From the NCBI GenBank assembly GCA_902779565.1, contig CACZCD010000014.1, forward strand, positions 1 to 33,114: a DNA stretch of 33,114 bases, in the 5' to 3' direction. Source of the DNA: an uncultured bacterium (GTDB taxonomy: Bacteria; Verrucomicrobiota; Kiritimatiellia; RFP12; UBA1067). Every line of letters begins with the position of its first letter. The stretch's first letter is position 1. Positions 16,383 to 24,199 of this stretch are shown piece after piece. A program made the position numbers and the translations under genes. The notes under the pieces are model-generated. The model searched no databases. It worked only from the letters and a program-made list of their open reading frames with translations, and was not told the DNA's origin.

Positions 16383-17987
16383 CTACCAAATGCCCTTGGT
16401 TTTCGTCTCAAGGCACATTGCGTCTATGCGGGGGACGCCGCGCGGACGCATCTCCAATCTCCACGCGCCGTTTCCATCCTGAGTGTACAGCCCGGGATAT
16501 GGCGCTACCGGCATGTCCACGCTGCCGTCCGGCCATTTGACGGACAGCTTCTCCGGCGCCTTGCCGCCCTCGCACCAGTCGATAAGAAGCTTCTTCATCT
16601 GGGGGCCTGACGGTGAACCGGTCATAATGCGCCCCTTCCCACCTCCGTGCGCACATCCGGGAATGCAAAAGAGCCGCAGAAACTTCGACACCTCGCCGAT
16701 GCCGCCGTGCGCCTCGCAGACGCGCTCGTAGTAGTCGATTATCGGGCTCGGCGGAATGGTCTGGTCCTCCCACCCGGTTGTCATGATTATCTTCCCTCCA
16801 CGCTTCACGAAGGCGGAAATGTCGGTAGAGCATGCATTGAACTCCGGCGTGAACTCCTTGAGATACATGTCGATCTGGTCGAATCCCACCTCGTTCCAAC
16901 GCGACTGCGGGAACCCTCTGCCCGCCAGAAAGTGCGGCAGGGAAAGGAGACTTCCCCAATGGAAGTTCACGCCGCTGTTGGTGCCAGGCGTGAATCCGTT
17001 GAAGTAGCATCTGCCGTTGTGCATCAGCGGCATGTAGATGGCCTTGAGCCGGGCAAGCCTGTCGCCTTTGGCAAGAGACGGCAGTTTCCTTGCGACGAAC
17101 GCAAGGAACTCGTCTATCTCCTTCTCCGAAAAGCGTCCGTCGGCGATGATATGCCCGGCGTACGGCTTCGGATCCGTCTTCGCCCGGAACTCGATCGCGG
17201 CATCGGCCACGGCCACCAGATCCTCCTTCGTGAAGAGCGCCTTCCCGTCGGCATCGTGGGTCTGCCGCCAGAGATGCCAAAGTGCAATCTCGTTGACCTC
17301 CGCATTGTTGTCGGGGAGCACGGAGATCACACCGTCGTAGTCCTCGGGGAAGCGCAGCACCTCGCCCATGCCCTGACGTCCGCCGGTGGAGCCGCCGTTG
17401 AAGTAGGCATGTCTGCAGGGCCGCCCATAGAACGCCGTCACGATCCGCTTCCCGTAAACCGTCATCAGATGCGTCGCGCGCCAGTGAAAATCGCGCAGGA
17501 CGCCCTCTGCCCACGGGATTGACTTGTCATGGTACTTCTTGCTCGCCACGGTTGTGCCAAGGTCTGTCGTGACGGCGGCGGTGTCCATTGCAACATACAT
17601 GTCCAAACCTGGAAGCGATCCAGCGCGACCGCTGTTGCCCTGTCCCCATAGCCGTCCGTCCCAGCGCTCCGGCAGCGGCAGCACCGCACGGCACTTTATG
17701 TCGCTGCCCTTCTCCGGCACAAGCGTGAAATCCACCCGCACGAACGCGCCGGTAACGGACACGTTCTCCTTCACTTCGGAACGCCACATCTCAAGTGGAT
17801 CCTTACCTTTCGGGTCAGACTTCAGCCGAAGAGACACGTCCGTGACGGTGCAGATGCCGTCTGCAACCGCCCGAACCTTCGCGAACGCCGCCTCTATCGA
17901 CGCCTGATCGGCGGATTGAGCGGAGACAGCAAACAGAACCGCCACCGCCATTGCCGCAGAAGCGGCCAGAAACTCTTTCCTTGTCAT
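16383..17987 (-). CDS. Exported tannase/feruloyl-esterase-like hydrolase lacking the usual Cys pair
   Basis: A 534-residue exported serine esterase homologue of the tannase/feruloyl esterase family, which cuts phenolic esters from plant polysaccharides or tannins. The N-terminus is a Tat-like leader with Arg-Lys in place of Arg-Arg (MTRKEFLAASAAMAVAV). The nucleophile elbow is NGGSTGGRQG (Ser200); the Asp lies in GWEDQTIPPS (Asp408) and the His in CIPGCAHGGG (His447). In characterised members Cys residues directly next to the Ser and His form the CS-D-HC disulfide. Here both neighbours are Gly (199 and 448), a matched loss. AGGAGG 7 nt upstream fixes the 17987 start. It lies just downstream of the winged-helix regulator and a 7-bp repeat array. 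Confidence 0.88.
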   Translation of the reverse strand: MTRKEFLAASAAMAVAVLFAVSAQSADQASIEAAFAKVRAVADGICTVTDVSLRLKSDPKGKDPLEMWRSEVKENVSVTGAFVRVDFTLVPEKGSDIKCRAVLPLPERWDGRLWGQGNSGRAGSLPGLDMYVAMDTAAVTTDLGTTVASKKYHDKSIPWAEGVLRDFHWRATHLMTVYGKRIVTAFYGRPCRHAYFNGGSTGGRQGMGEVLRFPEDYDGVISVLPDNNAEVNEIALWHLWRQTHDADGKALFTKEDLVAVADAAIEFRAKTDPKPYAGHIIADGRFSEKEIDEFLAFVARKLPSLAKGDRLARLKAIYMPLMHNGRCYFNGFTPGTNSGVNFHWGSLLSLPHFLAGRGFPQSRWNEVGFDQIDMYLKEFTPEFNACSTDISAFVKRGGKIIMTTGWEDQTIPPSPIIDYYERVCEAHGGIGEVSKFLRLFCIPGCAHGGGKGRIMTGSPSGPQMKKLLIDWCEGGKAPEKLSVKWPDGSVDMPVAPYPGLYTQDGNGAWRLEMRPRGVPRIDAMCLETKTKGIW

Positions 17988-18009
17988 CTTCTTTCCTCCT
18001 TTTTCTAAA

Positions 18010-18106
18010 ACTACCAACTAGCAACTACCACTAGCAACTAACCACTAATCACTAACCACTAACCACTAGCAACTAGCCACTAATCACTAACCACTAGCCA
18101 CTAACC
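18010..18106. repeat. Heptanucleotide tandem repeat, consensus ACTARCC
   Basis: Fourteen consecutive copies (one 6 bp, the rest 7 bp) of ACTAACC, ACTAGCC, ACTAGCA, ACTAATC or ACTACC. The array fills the gap between the tannase-like gene and the regulator. It also supplies the last codons (Val-Ser-Gly) and TAG stop of the regulator, so it has overwritten that gene's 3' end. Confidence 0.95.
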
Positions 18107-18813
18107 ACCTCCCAATGTCCATTCTTATCCGCACCGACGCGCCGAATCTCCCCCGCCGTCTGAAGATCCTTCATCTTCCGTGCAATCCATCGAGGCGAAA
18201 CCTGCAATATCTCAGATAGCTCAATCTTCGTAATGAACGGATCCGCCCTTATGTTCTGCTTTATCTGTTCAGAAAGGGAATCGGAATTTCGAGTGCACTG
18301 AACAGAACCATCTGCGTGATTTACAGTGCACTCTTTTCCAGATAACGAAATGAATCTATCGGCCTTCACTCCATATTTAACAATTTCAGCAACCCGTTTT
18401 TGCAAGAAATCCTCAATCTTGTGAAGCCGGTCAACCGGAAGATTGTAATACTTATGCCGCTTGAAGCGAAATCCCTTTAGCTTTTCAAGTCGCTTCATCA
18501 TTCCTTGCGTAACACCACCGGAAAATCCAAGCCATCTCTCATACAAAGCGGGCATGATATGGCCGATGAACTTTCTCAAATCCGAAAACTCATCATGCCG
18601 TTGGCCGGGTCTATACAGGGCCAGAGAGAACAGTCCATAGCCATTGTCGAATATCGGCGCCGCGCACATCCAAAGCGTCTCATCGCTTGCGACACCCTGC
18701 ATCTCAAGCGGTAGGAACTTCCGCTCGGCGTCATTCACAGAGACAACGCGCACGCCTTGCGGCTCAACCCACTCGAATCGCAGCAGCTCCCTGTCTCTAT
18801 GCCTTAAAATCAT
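18094..18813 (-). CDS. Winged-helix DNA-binding regulator, N-terminal domain unknown
   Basis: A 239-residue protein. The last ~65 residues form a winged helix of the type found at the end of Fic/RecG-like regulators: SLSEQIKQNIRADPFITKIE, then SPRWIARKMKDLQTAGEIRR, GADKNGHWEV. The N-terminal ~120 residues (MILRHRDRELLRFEWVEPQG, then LPLEMQGVASDETLW and IPALYERWLGF-like segments) are not recognised; a distant likeness to HipA-type N-terminal regions is possible but unproven. The gene is more AT-rich than its neighbours. It starts at 18813 with its -10 element 6 nt upstream, so the mRNA is predicted leaderless. It leads the tannase-PHP-ceramidase-DASS cluster and may regulate it. The stop is inside the ACTARCC array. 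Confidence 0.8.
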   Translation of the reverse strand: MILRHRDRELLRFEWVEPQGVRVVSVNDAERKFLPLEMQGVASDETLWMCAAPIFDNGYGLFSLALYRPGQRHDEFSDLRKFIGHIMPALYERWLGFSGGVTQGMMKRLEKLKGFRFKRHKYYNLPVDRLHKIEDFLQKRVAEIVKYGVKADRFISLSGKECTVNHADGSVQCTRNSDSLSEQIKQNIRADPFITKIELSEILQVSPRWIARKMKDLQTAGEIRRVGADKNGHWEVVSG

Positions 18814-18819
18814 GTCATT

Positions 18820-18828
18820 ATTATACCA
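18820..18828 (-). promoter_or_regulatory. Extended -10 promoter giving a leaderless mRNA
   Basis: TGGTATAAT on the minus strand, a 6-nt discriminator (AATGAC), then the ATG at 18813. This is the same geometry as at 6894-6902. Confidence 0.7.
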
Positions 18829-18873
18829 CTATCATCCATCAAGCGCACGCAGATAACAGAAAAAGATTCGACT

Positions 18874-18910
18874 GCGTCCCAGAGCAACCAGCGAGGTCGC
18901 TCTGGGACGC
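18874..18910. terminator. Strong palindrome, probable terminator of the LamG-phosphoesterase unit
   Basis: A perfect 12-bp stem: GCGTCCCAGAGC (18874-18885) pairs with GCTCTGGGACGC (18899-18910), with ACC/GGT adding three inner pairs. It lies 24 bp after the phosphoesterase stop. On the minus strand it is followed by AGTCGAATCTTTTTC, a weak, displaced U-tract. An 8-bp direct repeat AAAAGATT flanks it (18861-18868 and 18916-18923), so an inserted palindromic element is an alternative. Confidence 0.55.
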
Positions 18911-18933
18911 AAGGCAAAAGATTATCGCATGAT

Positions 18934-20394
18934 CTATGCAGTGAACCAATCGGTTGAGATGGCCGTGCCTTTCTTCCCGAAGCAGCTGCAAGGCCTCACG
19001 ACAAAACGCCAGGCGATGGTCGCGCGCGGCGCGCCATCGTTGATCTTGAACGGTTTCGGCAATTCATCCTTCGCGAACACGCAGGTGACGGTCTTTGAGT
19101 CCTTCCGTTCTGGCAGGTAGAACTTCGGCGAGAAGACGCGCTTCACAAGATACGGACGCTCCACATCGAAGTCTCGCGCCTCGCAGGTCACCTCAAAGTC
19201 ATAGGCGCGCGCGAGGCTGCCCTCCATCTTCCTCACGTTGGGGAACTCGACCACGACCTGATCGACCTCCTCCTTGCGGCGGTTCTTCCCGCGCCGCTCC
19301 GACACCTTCACCGTCGCGCCGAAGGCGAACTGCGGCACGGGAAGACGTCTGGATCTTTCCGCGTAGGAGCATCCATGCCCCGTGCCGTTCGACCACGGAA
19401 CGACCCAATCCGCGCCAAGCGGCTGTTTGTCGGCGAGATCGTACCGCGCGAAGATGATCGCATCGTCATAGACGTCCATCGTCATCGCCGGCGCGCCGTC
19501 CGGCGCCCAAATGAAGTTCATCTGGGACGTCTTGGGATCCTCCACGCCAAACGTCCGAGAATTCTCCCGTCCGCCGTTGATGCTCGTATAGCGGAGCGAA
19601 CCGGCGTTGACGCATGTGAACTCGCCCTGCCAGAGCGAACGCTCGTCGAGAATCGGCGCATGGGAGTGTCCGGTGATCGCCACCGCGTTCGGGAACTCCT
19701 TGAGCGCGGCGGTGATTGTGCCATCGTCGCCGCTCCACACGTAGGGGATCGTCCCCTTCGGATGCGGATGCTGCAGGTAGAAGAACGGCTTGGGTCCCTT
19801 CAGCTCGTCGGCATGGGCGCGGAGCCACTGCGGCGCGCCATCCACATGATAGGGACCGCGGCTCCAGCTGCCGCCGACGAACGTGTAGTCCTTGACGGTC
19901 TTCTTCCAGATCGGCTCCCACGGCTCCTTGAACAGCTCCTCCCAGAACGTCTTGCGGTTGTCGCCGAGCTGGATGGCATTGGCGTCCATCCATTCCTTGC
20001 TCTTCGTCTTACCTTCGGGATACGAATACTTGTGCCCACCGATGTCGTGGTTGCCGTAGATGAAGAGCTTTTCGACGGGTTTGCCGTCCGCGCCCTTGTT
20101 GTCCGGGAACACCTTGAACCACGTATCGGCCACGATGGCCAGCTGCGGCTTCACACCGCCATCCGCAAGATCGCCGGTAATGCACACGCCATCGACGCCG
20201 ATGGAACGGAAATGCTCGAGCGCTAGCCGGAAACGCTGCGCGACCTCTTCGCTCGTCACGTGGATGTCGCTGACAATCCCGATCCGGAGCCGCCGTGTCC
20301 CCGTCGCCAATCCCACGCCTTGCGCAGCGGCCAGACCCCTCCCGGCAAGAGCGGCGAACGCCGCCCCGGCCCCAATGAAGTCACGCCTTGTCAT
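18934..20394 (-). CDS. Tat-exported calcineurin-like metallophosphoesterase
   Basis: A 486-residue protein with a classic twin-arginine leader (MTRRDFIGAGAAFAALAG). The catalytic domain has every metallophosphoesterase block in order: SDIH (Asp43, His45), TGDLAD (Asp75), GNHD (Asn116, His117), a mid-domain LQHPHP and TGHSHAP. It would hydrolyse a phosphomonoester or diester outside the cytoplasm using two metal ions. The C-terminal ~170 residues are a separate beta-rich region of unknown role. ATG 20394 is preferred over GTG 20400 because AGGGA is 9 nt from it. It follows the LamG gene by 20 bp, so the two exported proteins are probably expressed together. The natural substrate is unknown. 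Confidence 0.92.
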   Translation of the reverse strand: MTRRDFIGAGAAFAALAGRGLAAAQGVGLATGTRRLRIGIVSDIHVTSEEVAQRFRLALEHFRSIGVDGVCITGDLADGGVKPQLAIVADTWFKVFPDNKGADGKPVEKLFIYGNHDIGGHKYSYPEGKTKSKEWMDANAIQLGDNRKTFWEELFKEPWEPIWKKTVKDYTFVGGSWSRGPYHVDGAPQWLRAHADELKGPKPFFYLQHPHPKGTIPYVWSGDDGTITAALKEFPNAVAITGHSHAPILDERSLWQGEFTCVNAGSLRYTSINGGRENSRTFGVEDPKTSQMNFIWAPDGAPAMTMDVYDDAIIFARYDLADKQPLGADWVVPWSNGTGHGCSYAERSRRLPVPQFAFGATVKVSERRGKNRRKEEVDQVVVEFPNVRKMEGSLARAYDFEVTCEARDFDVERPYLVKRVFSPKFYLPERKDSKTVTCVFAKDELPKPFKINDGAPRATIAWRFVVRPCSCFGKKGTAISTDWFTA

Positions 20395-20414
20395 GGACAC
20401 GATTCCCTGATCTG

Positions 20415-23000
20415 TTACCGAATGGAAATCACCGTGCCGTTCTTGGTGACATGCAGCATCTGGTCAACGCTCAACACGCCCTTTGAGACGCGCACCTCAT
20501 CGATGTAACCGTTGTAGCGCGAACCGATAGCGAAGCTGGACGTTCCGTAGTCGCCACATTCAAGCTCGCCCGTGAACGTCTTTGTCTCGCCAAGCTGTAC
20601 GTAATCCCTATAGAATTTGCAAAGCGTATTTCCGTTTCCGTCTGGCTCGTAGGTGACGGCGACATGGTGCCAGTGGCCATCCGCAAAACTGACGGTGTCG
20701 TCTGGGTAGTAGAGCGGCTGGCTGCTGCCGTTGTTGTCCATAAGAACATAGAGGCTGCCGGATGTCTGATGATAGCCGACACCCCACAGGCGCTCGCCAT
20801 CGGTGTCGGCGCCGTTTGCGTTGCCGTATCCACGCACAATGGTTGCCCACGCCTTGGCCTGACCCGGCGTCCCCTTCATGAAGAACTCGACCGTCATCGA
20901 CTTCATGTCTCTTTCCAGAAGCACGTTGCGCTCAAAGAACAGCCTTTGGGCGGAAGTATCGGCAGACGTATCGCCCGAACCGTACGCGCCCGAGAAATAC
21001 ATCGAGGAAGCATTGGATTCGCGGAGCACATTGCCGTTCCCGTCTATCAATTTCCCGCCCGGAACACCGGGAACGGTCGGTGAATACACCATTGAAACCG
21101 TCGTGGCCGTTGACGATCCATCTGGAACAGCGGCATCACTCGGTTCAACGCTCAAATCGCCCTCAAAACCAATCCATTCTCGCGTCGAAGAGGCTGCAAG
21201 CTCCTCGCGCGCCGCCGCATCCAGCGCATTGCCCGTCATCAAGAACTCCTGAGGCGCCAACGCGCGCCGAGTAATGCGGAATTCGTCGATGGAGAGGTGA
21301 TGCAACGCACTGGCGTTGTTTCCGCCCCAGCCATCGCCAATCTTGAGCGTGGCGTAACCGCTTTTCGTGCTGACACTGGACGCAAGCACGAAATTCTTGT
21401 GGACACGGACAAGCCTCCTGTCCACGTAGAAAGCAGCCGTCTGACGCGCACGATCGACAACAAGAGCGACATGATGCCATGCGCCGCCGACAATGTCGGC
21501 GATAGGCACGTAAGAATCATTCCACTTTGCGATTTCAGTCGTGATCCCGTCCTCATAATCGGCAAGAGACCCCTCCGAAGCGAGTCGGCAGTAAAGCCAA
21601 GAACCGGTTATGTATAGCTGAATCGTTCCAGCCCCCTTGGCGCCGGAATTTTCGACAAGAATATAGGACGTGCTTGTTGGCGTCGTGGGAACCTTGAGAT
21701 AAAACTCCGCCGTGAAATCTCCAGCCGAAATAAGATGTTCGTTGTTGTTCTTTGAATAATCGTCGATGAGGACGTGCCTGGCCTTTTCTGGATAGGCGGG
21801 ATTGTTGGTGTACGTCCAGCAACCAGTGTTGGCAATGGCGTTTGCGGCGAATATGCCGGCATGAAGCTCGTTGGAGACGACAGCTGACGCGCCTGTGTCA
21901 AGCCTCGGATAAACACCTGCGCTAATCGTGCTCAACGACAGGTTGATCAGCGCGGCATTCGTGGAACAGGCGCTGTTGTGGAAGATTGCCTGGCCAACTG
22001 TGCCAAAGAACTTGTCGGCCGAGAACTCGAACCAGTTGAACGGAAGATAAACGGCCGTGTCTGCATCGGAGGCGTGGGTGTCAATGCCTCCGACGCGCAG
22101 GAACTTCTCCGGTGGCAGCGCCTCGTCGGAAATGCGCACCTCGTCAATGCATCCGGGCCAATTGCCGTATGTGGCCGCATCGAAGCCACCGATGCAAAGT
22201 TTGCTGTTGTCGCCGCTACCGTAAACAAGCCCGTTGGACCAGGCAATGGACGTTATCAGCACATAATCGACGTACGCACGAACCGTAGAACCATCGTAGG
22301 TAATGGCAAGATGATGCCACTTGCCGTCCACAATGTTTGGGCCGCCGGCTGAGGGTGTTGGCGTGTAGAAATAACCGCTGCCGCCTCTTCCTGAACCGAG
22401 AGTTCCACCGTTAAAGTTGTTTGCCGAGTTATTGACGTCGGTCATGTGCACCATCAATCTGCCGTCCGTTTGCGCACGGATACCCCATGCCAGATCACCG
22501 GCCGTCGGTCCGTTGCGCATGACAACGATGCTGGACCAGCCATTCGCAAGCGTTTTTCCCTCTGGCATCTTGACCATACATTCTGCGGTTAAATGCGTAC
22601 AATGCAATTCCGCGTTATCGTCAACGCAAATAATTGAAGCGGTTCGAGCACCCGTATCGTTAGAGGAACGTACCCACATGCAGCGGTTATCTTCTCCTCG
22701 CGCGCCAGTGACAGGATCGAACCAGGAGACGCACGATGGCGTTCCGTTCGTCCAAAGCGGCATATAGTTACCAGAGTCCTGAAGTCTGAATGCGGTGCCC
22801 GTAATCTGGTATGCCCGGCCTTTCAATGATTCTGGGTCGACCGAATTTACAACGGCATACACCTCTTCGCCGCCCTGCATGGCTGTTCCATTCGCCCCTT
22901 CGTTGAAGTGGTACCAGGCGACCGTCTTTGCCTGAAGGCTGAATAGGCTGGCGGCAATCGCGGCAACCGCGATCAATAACTGCATTTTCGACTGTCTCAC
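20415..23000 (-). CDS. Exported triple-LamG (concanavalin-like) protein
   Basis: An 861-residue exported protein with a signal peptide (MQLLIAVAAIAASLFSLQA inside the first 24 residues) and three LamG/laminin-G-like jellyroll modules. Each module carries the family's WHH strand (228-230, 508-510, 777-779) and an IDE(V/F)R(I/V) end motif (285, 571, 833). The modules bind carbohydrate or act as surface adhesion domains; no catalytic domain is visible. GTG at 23000 is the likely start because AAGGAGG lies 6-7 nt upstream, whereas the later ATG (22985) has none. Base composition is lower in GC than the catabolic genes. It is co-transcribed with the Tat metallophosphoesterase from the promoter at 23069. 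Confidence 0.92.
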   Translation of the reverse strand: MRQSKMQLLIAVAAIAASLFSLQAKTVAWYHFNEGANGTAMQGGEEVYAVVNSVDPESLKGRAYQITGTAFRLQDSGNYMPLWTNGTPSCVSWFDPVTGARGEDNRCMWVRSSNDTGARTASIICVDDNAELHCTHLTAECMVKMPEGKTLANGWSSIVVMRNGPTAGDLAWGIRAQTDGRLMVHMTDVNNSANNFNGGTLGSGRGGSGYFYTPTPSAGGPNIVDGKWHHLAITYDGSTVRAYVDYVLITSIAWSNGLVYGSGDNSKLCIGGFDAATYGNWPGCIDEVRISDEALPPEKFLRVGGIDTHASDADTAVYLPFNWFEFSADKFFGTVGQAIFHNSACSTNAALINLSLSTISAGVYPRLDTGASAVVSNELHAGIFAANAIANTGCWTYTNNPAYPEKARHVLIDDYSKNNNEHLISAGDFTAEFYLKVPTTPTSTSYILVENSGAKGAGTIQLYITGSWLYCRLASEGSLADYEDGITTEIAKWNDSYVPIADIVGGAWHHVALVVDRARQTAAFYVDRRLVRVHKNFVLASSVSTKSGYATLKIGDGWGGNNASALHHLSIDEFRITRRALAPQEFLMTGNALDAAAREELAASSTREWIGFEGDLSVEPSDAAVPDGSSTATTVSMVYSPTVPGVPGGKLIDGNGNVLRESNASSMYFSGAYGSGDTSADTSAQRLFFERNVLLERDMKSMTVEFFMKGTPGQAKAWATIVRGYGNANGADTDGERLWGVGYHQTSGSLYVLMDNNGSSQPLYYPDDTVSFADGHWHHVAVTYEPDGNGNTLCKFYRDYVQLGETKTFTGELECGDYGTSSFAIGSRYNGYIDEVRVSKGVLSVDQMLHVTKNGTVISIR

Positions 23001-23068
23001 GTTGACCTCCTTCAGGATGTTTTTTTTTCAGATGTGATTTTTGAAGCTCTTTTCCCCTGTTGCGGATT

Positions 23069-23077
23069 ATTATACCA
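23069..23077 (-). promoter_or_regulatory. Extended -10 promoter for the LamG-phosphoesterase unit
   Basis: TGGTATAAT on the minus strand, mRNA start near 23062, and a ~62-nt leader with an A9 run and AAGGAGG before the GTG start. It separates this unit from the HGSNAT-like gene that ends at 23105. Confidence 0.65.
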
Positions 23078-23104
23078 TAAACGAACGCTGCCGTTTCTAT
23101 AGCC

Positions 23105-24190
23105 CTACACTCGCAGAAAGATTTTGTGCCGGTAGAGGAAGAACAGCACAAGCCACCGGAGAAGGACGAAGCTCACCTCCATCAGCAAAAATCCCCACAC
23201 CTCGGGCAGAAGCCCCGCCACGCCACCGAACACCTTCCGCCCGAACGTCGGGAAGCTCCACGCCCACTGGAGCAGATAGATCGTGATGGCGTTCATGCCA
23301 ATGACCTTGAAGAAGAAACACCACCTCGTCCAGCCGCGCACATCGACAATCCAATACAGCGCCCCCAGCATCGCGAACGAGATGCCGCCCGTCAGCAGGA
23401 TGTAGGTGGGGCTCCAGATCGACTTGATGCACGGGCAGCCGGTCAGATACACAAGGCCCGCGCCGGCAAACGCCGCCGCCGACCAAATGAACAGGTTCGC
23501 CGTCTTGCGGTTCCCCGAAACGTCTTCCCTCTCCAGGACCTGCCTGGCAAAGACGCCGAGATAGGCGGACGAAATGCAGCCGAACATCTGGAAGAATCCC
23601 TCGGGGCCATATTTGTCCGGCACGCGACCGCCCAGCCATTTGTCGAACGTCAGCAGAAAGTTGCCGTCGCCCCACGGATTGTGTCCGGGCGAGAAGACAA
23701 ACGGCAAGAACTGCGCGGCCGCCCAGTAGCCCAGGAAGCAAGCCGCCGCGAAAATCCAGCTGCCCTTCTTTCCGAAGTACAGCGTGCCCAGCGCGGCGAC
23801 TGCCCAGCCGAAGCCGATACGGCCCAGGATCGAATTGAAGCGTACGTGGGCGAAGTCGAAACTCAGCAGTCCGAACAGAACCGCACCCAACACGAACAGG
23901 GTCGCAAAACGCCGCAGGATGTCTAAGGTGATGCGCCACCTCGGCAATCCGCGTGCCCTTCGGCTCGCAAGCGAGAACGGCCACGAAGCACCGGCGAGAA
24001 ACAGGAACAGCGGAAATATGAGGTCGTGGTGGTGGAAGCCAATCCAGTCCACATGCGTCATCTGGACGGCAAGGAAATCCGTGACCGGAGAGGGCAACGC
24101 CTTGGCAAGTGCAATGACCACGCCCGCCCCGCCCGTGATCCAGAGCATGTCATAGCCACGCAGAACGTCTATGGCGAGAACTCTTTTCAT
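23105..24190 (-). CDS. HGSNAT/DUF5009-like membrane acyltransferase
   Basis: A 361-residue polytopic membrane protein of the DUF5009 / heparan-alpha-glucosaminide N-acetyltransferase group. The N-terminus RVLAIDVLRGYDMLWI and the HVDWIGFHHHDLIFPLFLFL block (46-65, with the His cluster 53-55) are characteristic, followed by a later CIKSIWSPTYILLTGG segment. About ten transmembrane segments are visible. The eukaryotic relative carries acetyl groups from cytosolic acetyl-CoA across a membrane to terminal glucosamine. It starts 9 nt after the glycyl radical enzyme stop, so it is the last gene of that operon. An acetyl-transfer role on extracytoplasmic glycans is plausible next to an exported deacetylase but unproven. 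Confidence 0.85.
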   Translation of the reverse strand: MKRVLAIDVLRGYDMLWITGGAGVVIALAKALPSPVTDFLAVQMTHVDWIGFHHHDLIFPLFLFLAGASWPFSLASRRARGLPRWRITLDILRRFATLFVLGAVLFGLLSFDFAHVRFNSILGRIGFGWAVAALGTLYFGKKGSWIFAAACFLGYWAAAQFLPFVFSPGHNPWGDGNFLLTFDKWLGGRVPDKYGPEGFFQMFGCISSAYLGVFARQVLEREDVSGNRKTANLFIWSAAAFAGAGLVYLTGCPCIKSIWSPTYILLTGGISFAMLGALYWIVDVRGWTRWCFFFKVIGMNAITIYLLQWAWSFPTFGRKVFGGVAGLLPEVWGFLLMEVSFVLLRWLVLFFLYRHKIFLRV

Positions 24191-24199
24191 CGTGAGACC

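Noticed and set aside
18010-18106. CRISPR array
   Set aside because: Units are only 7 bp with no spacers and no cas genes nearby; it is a simple tandem repeat.
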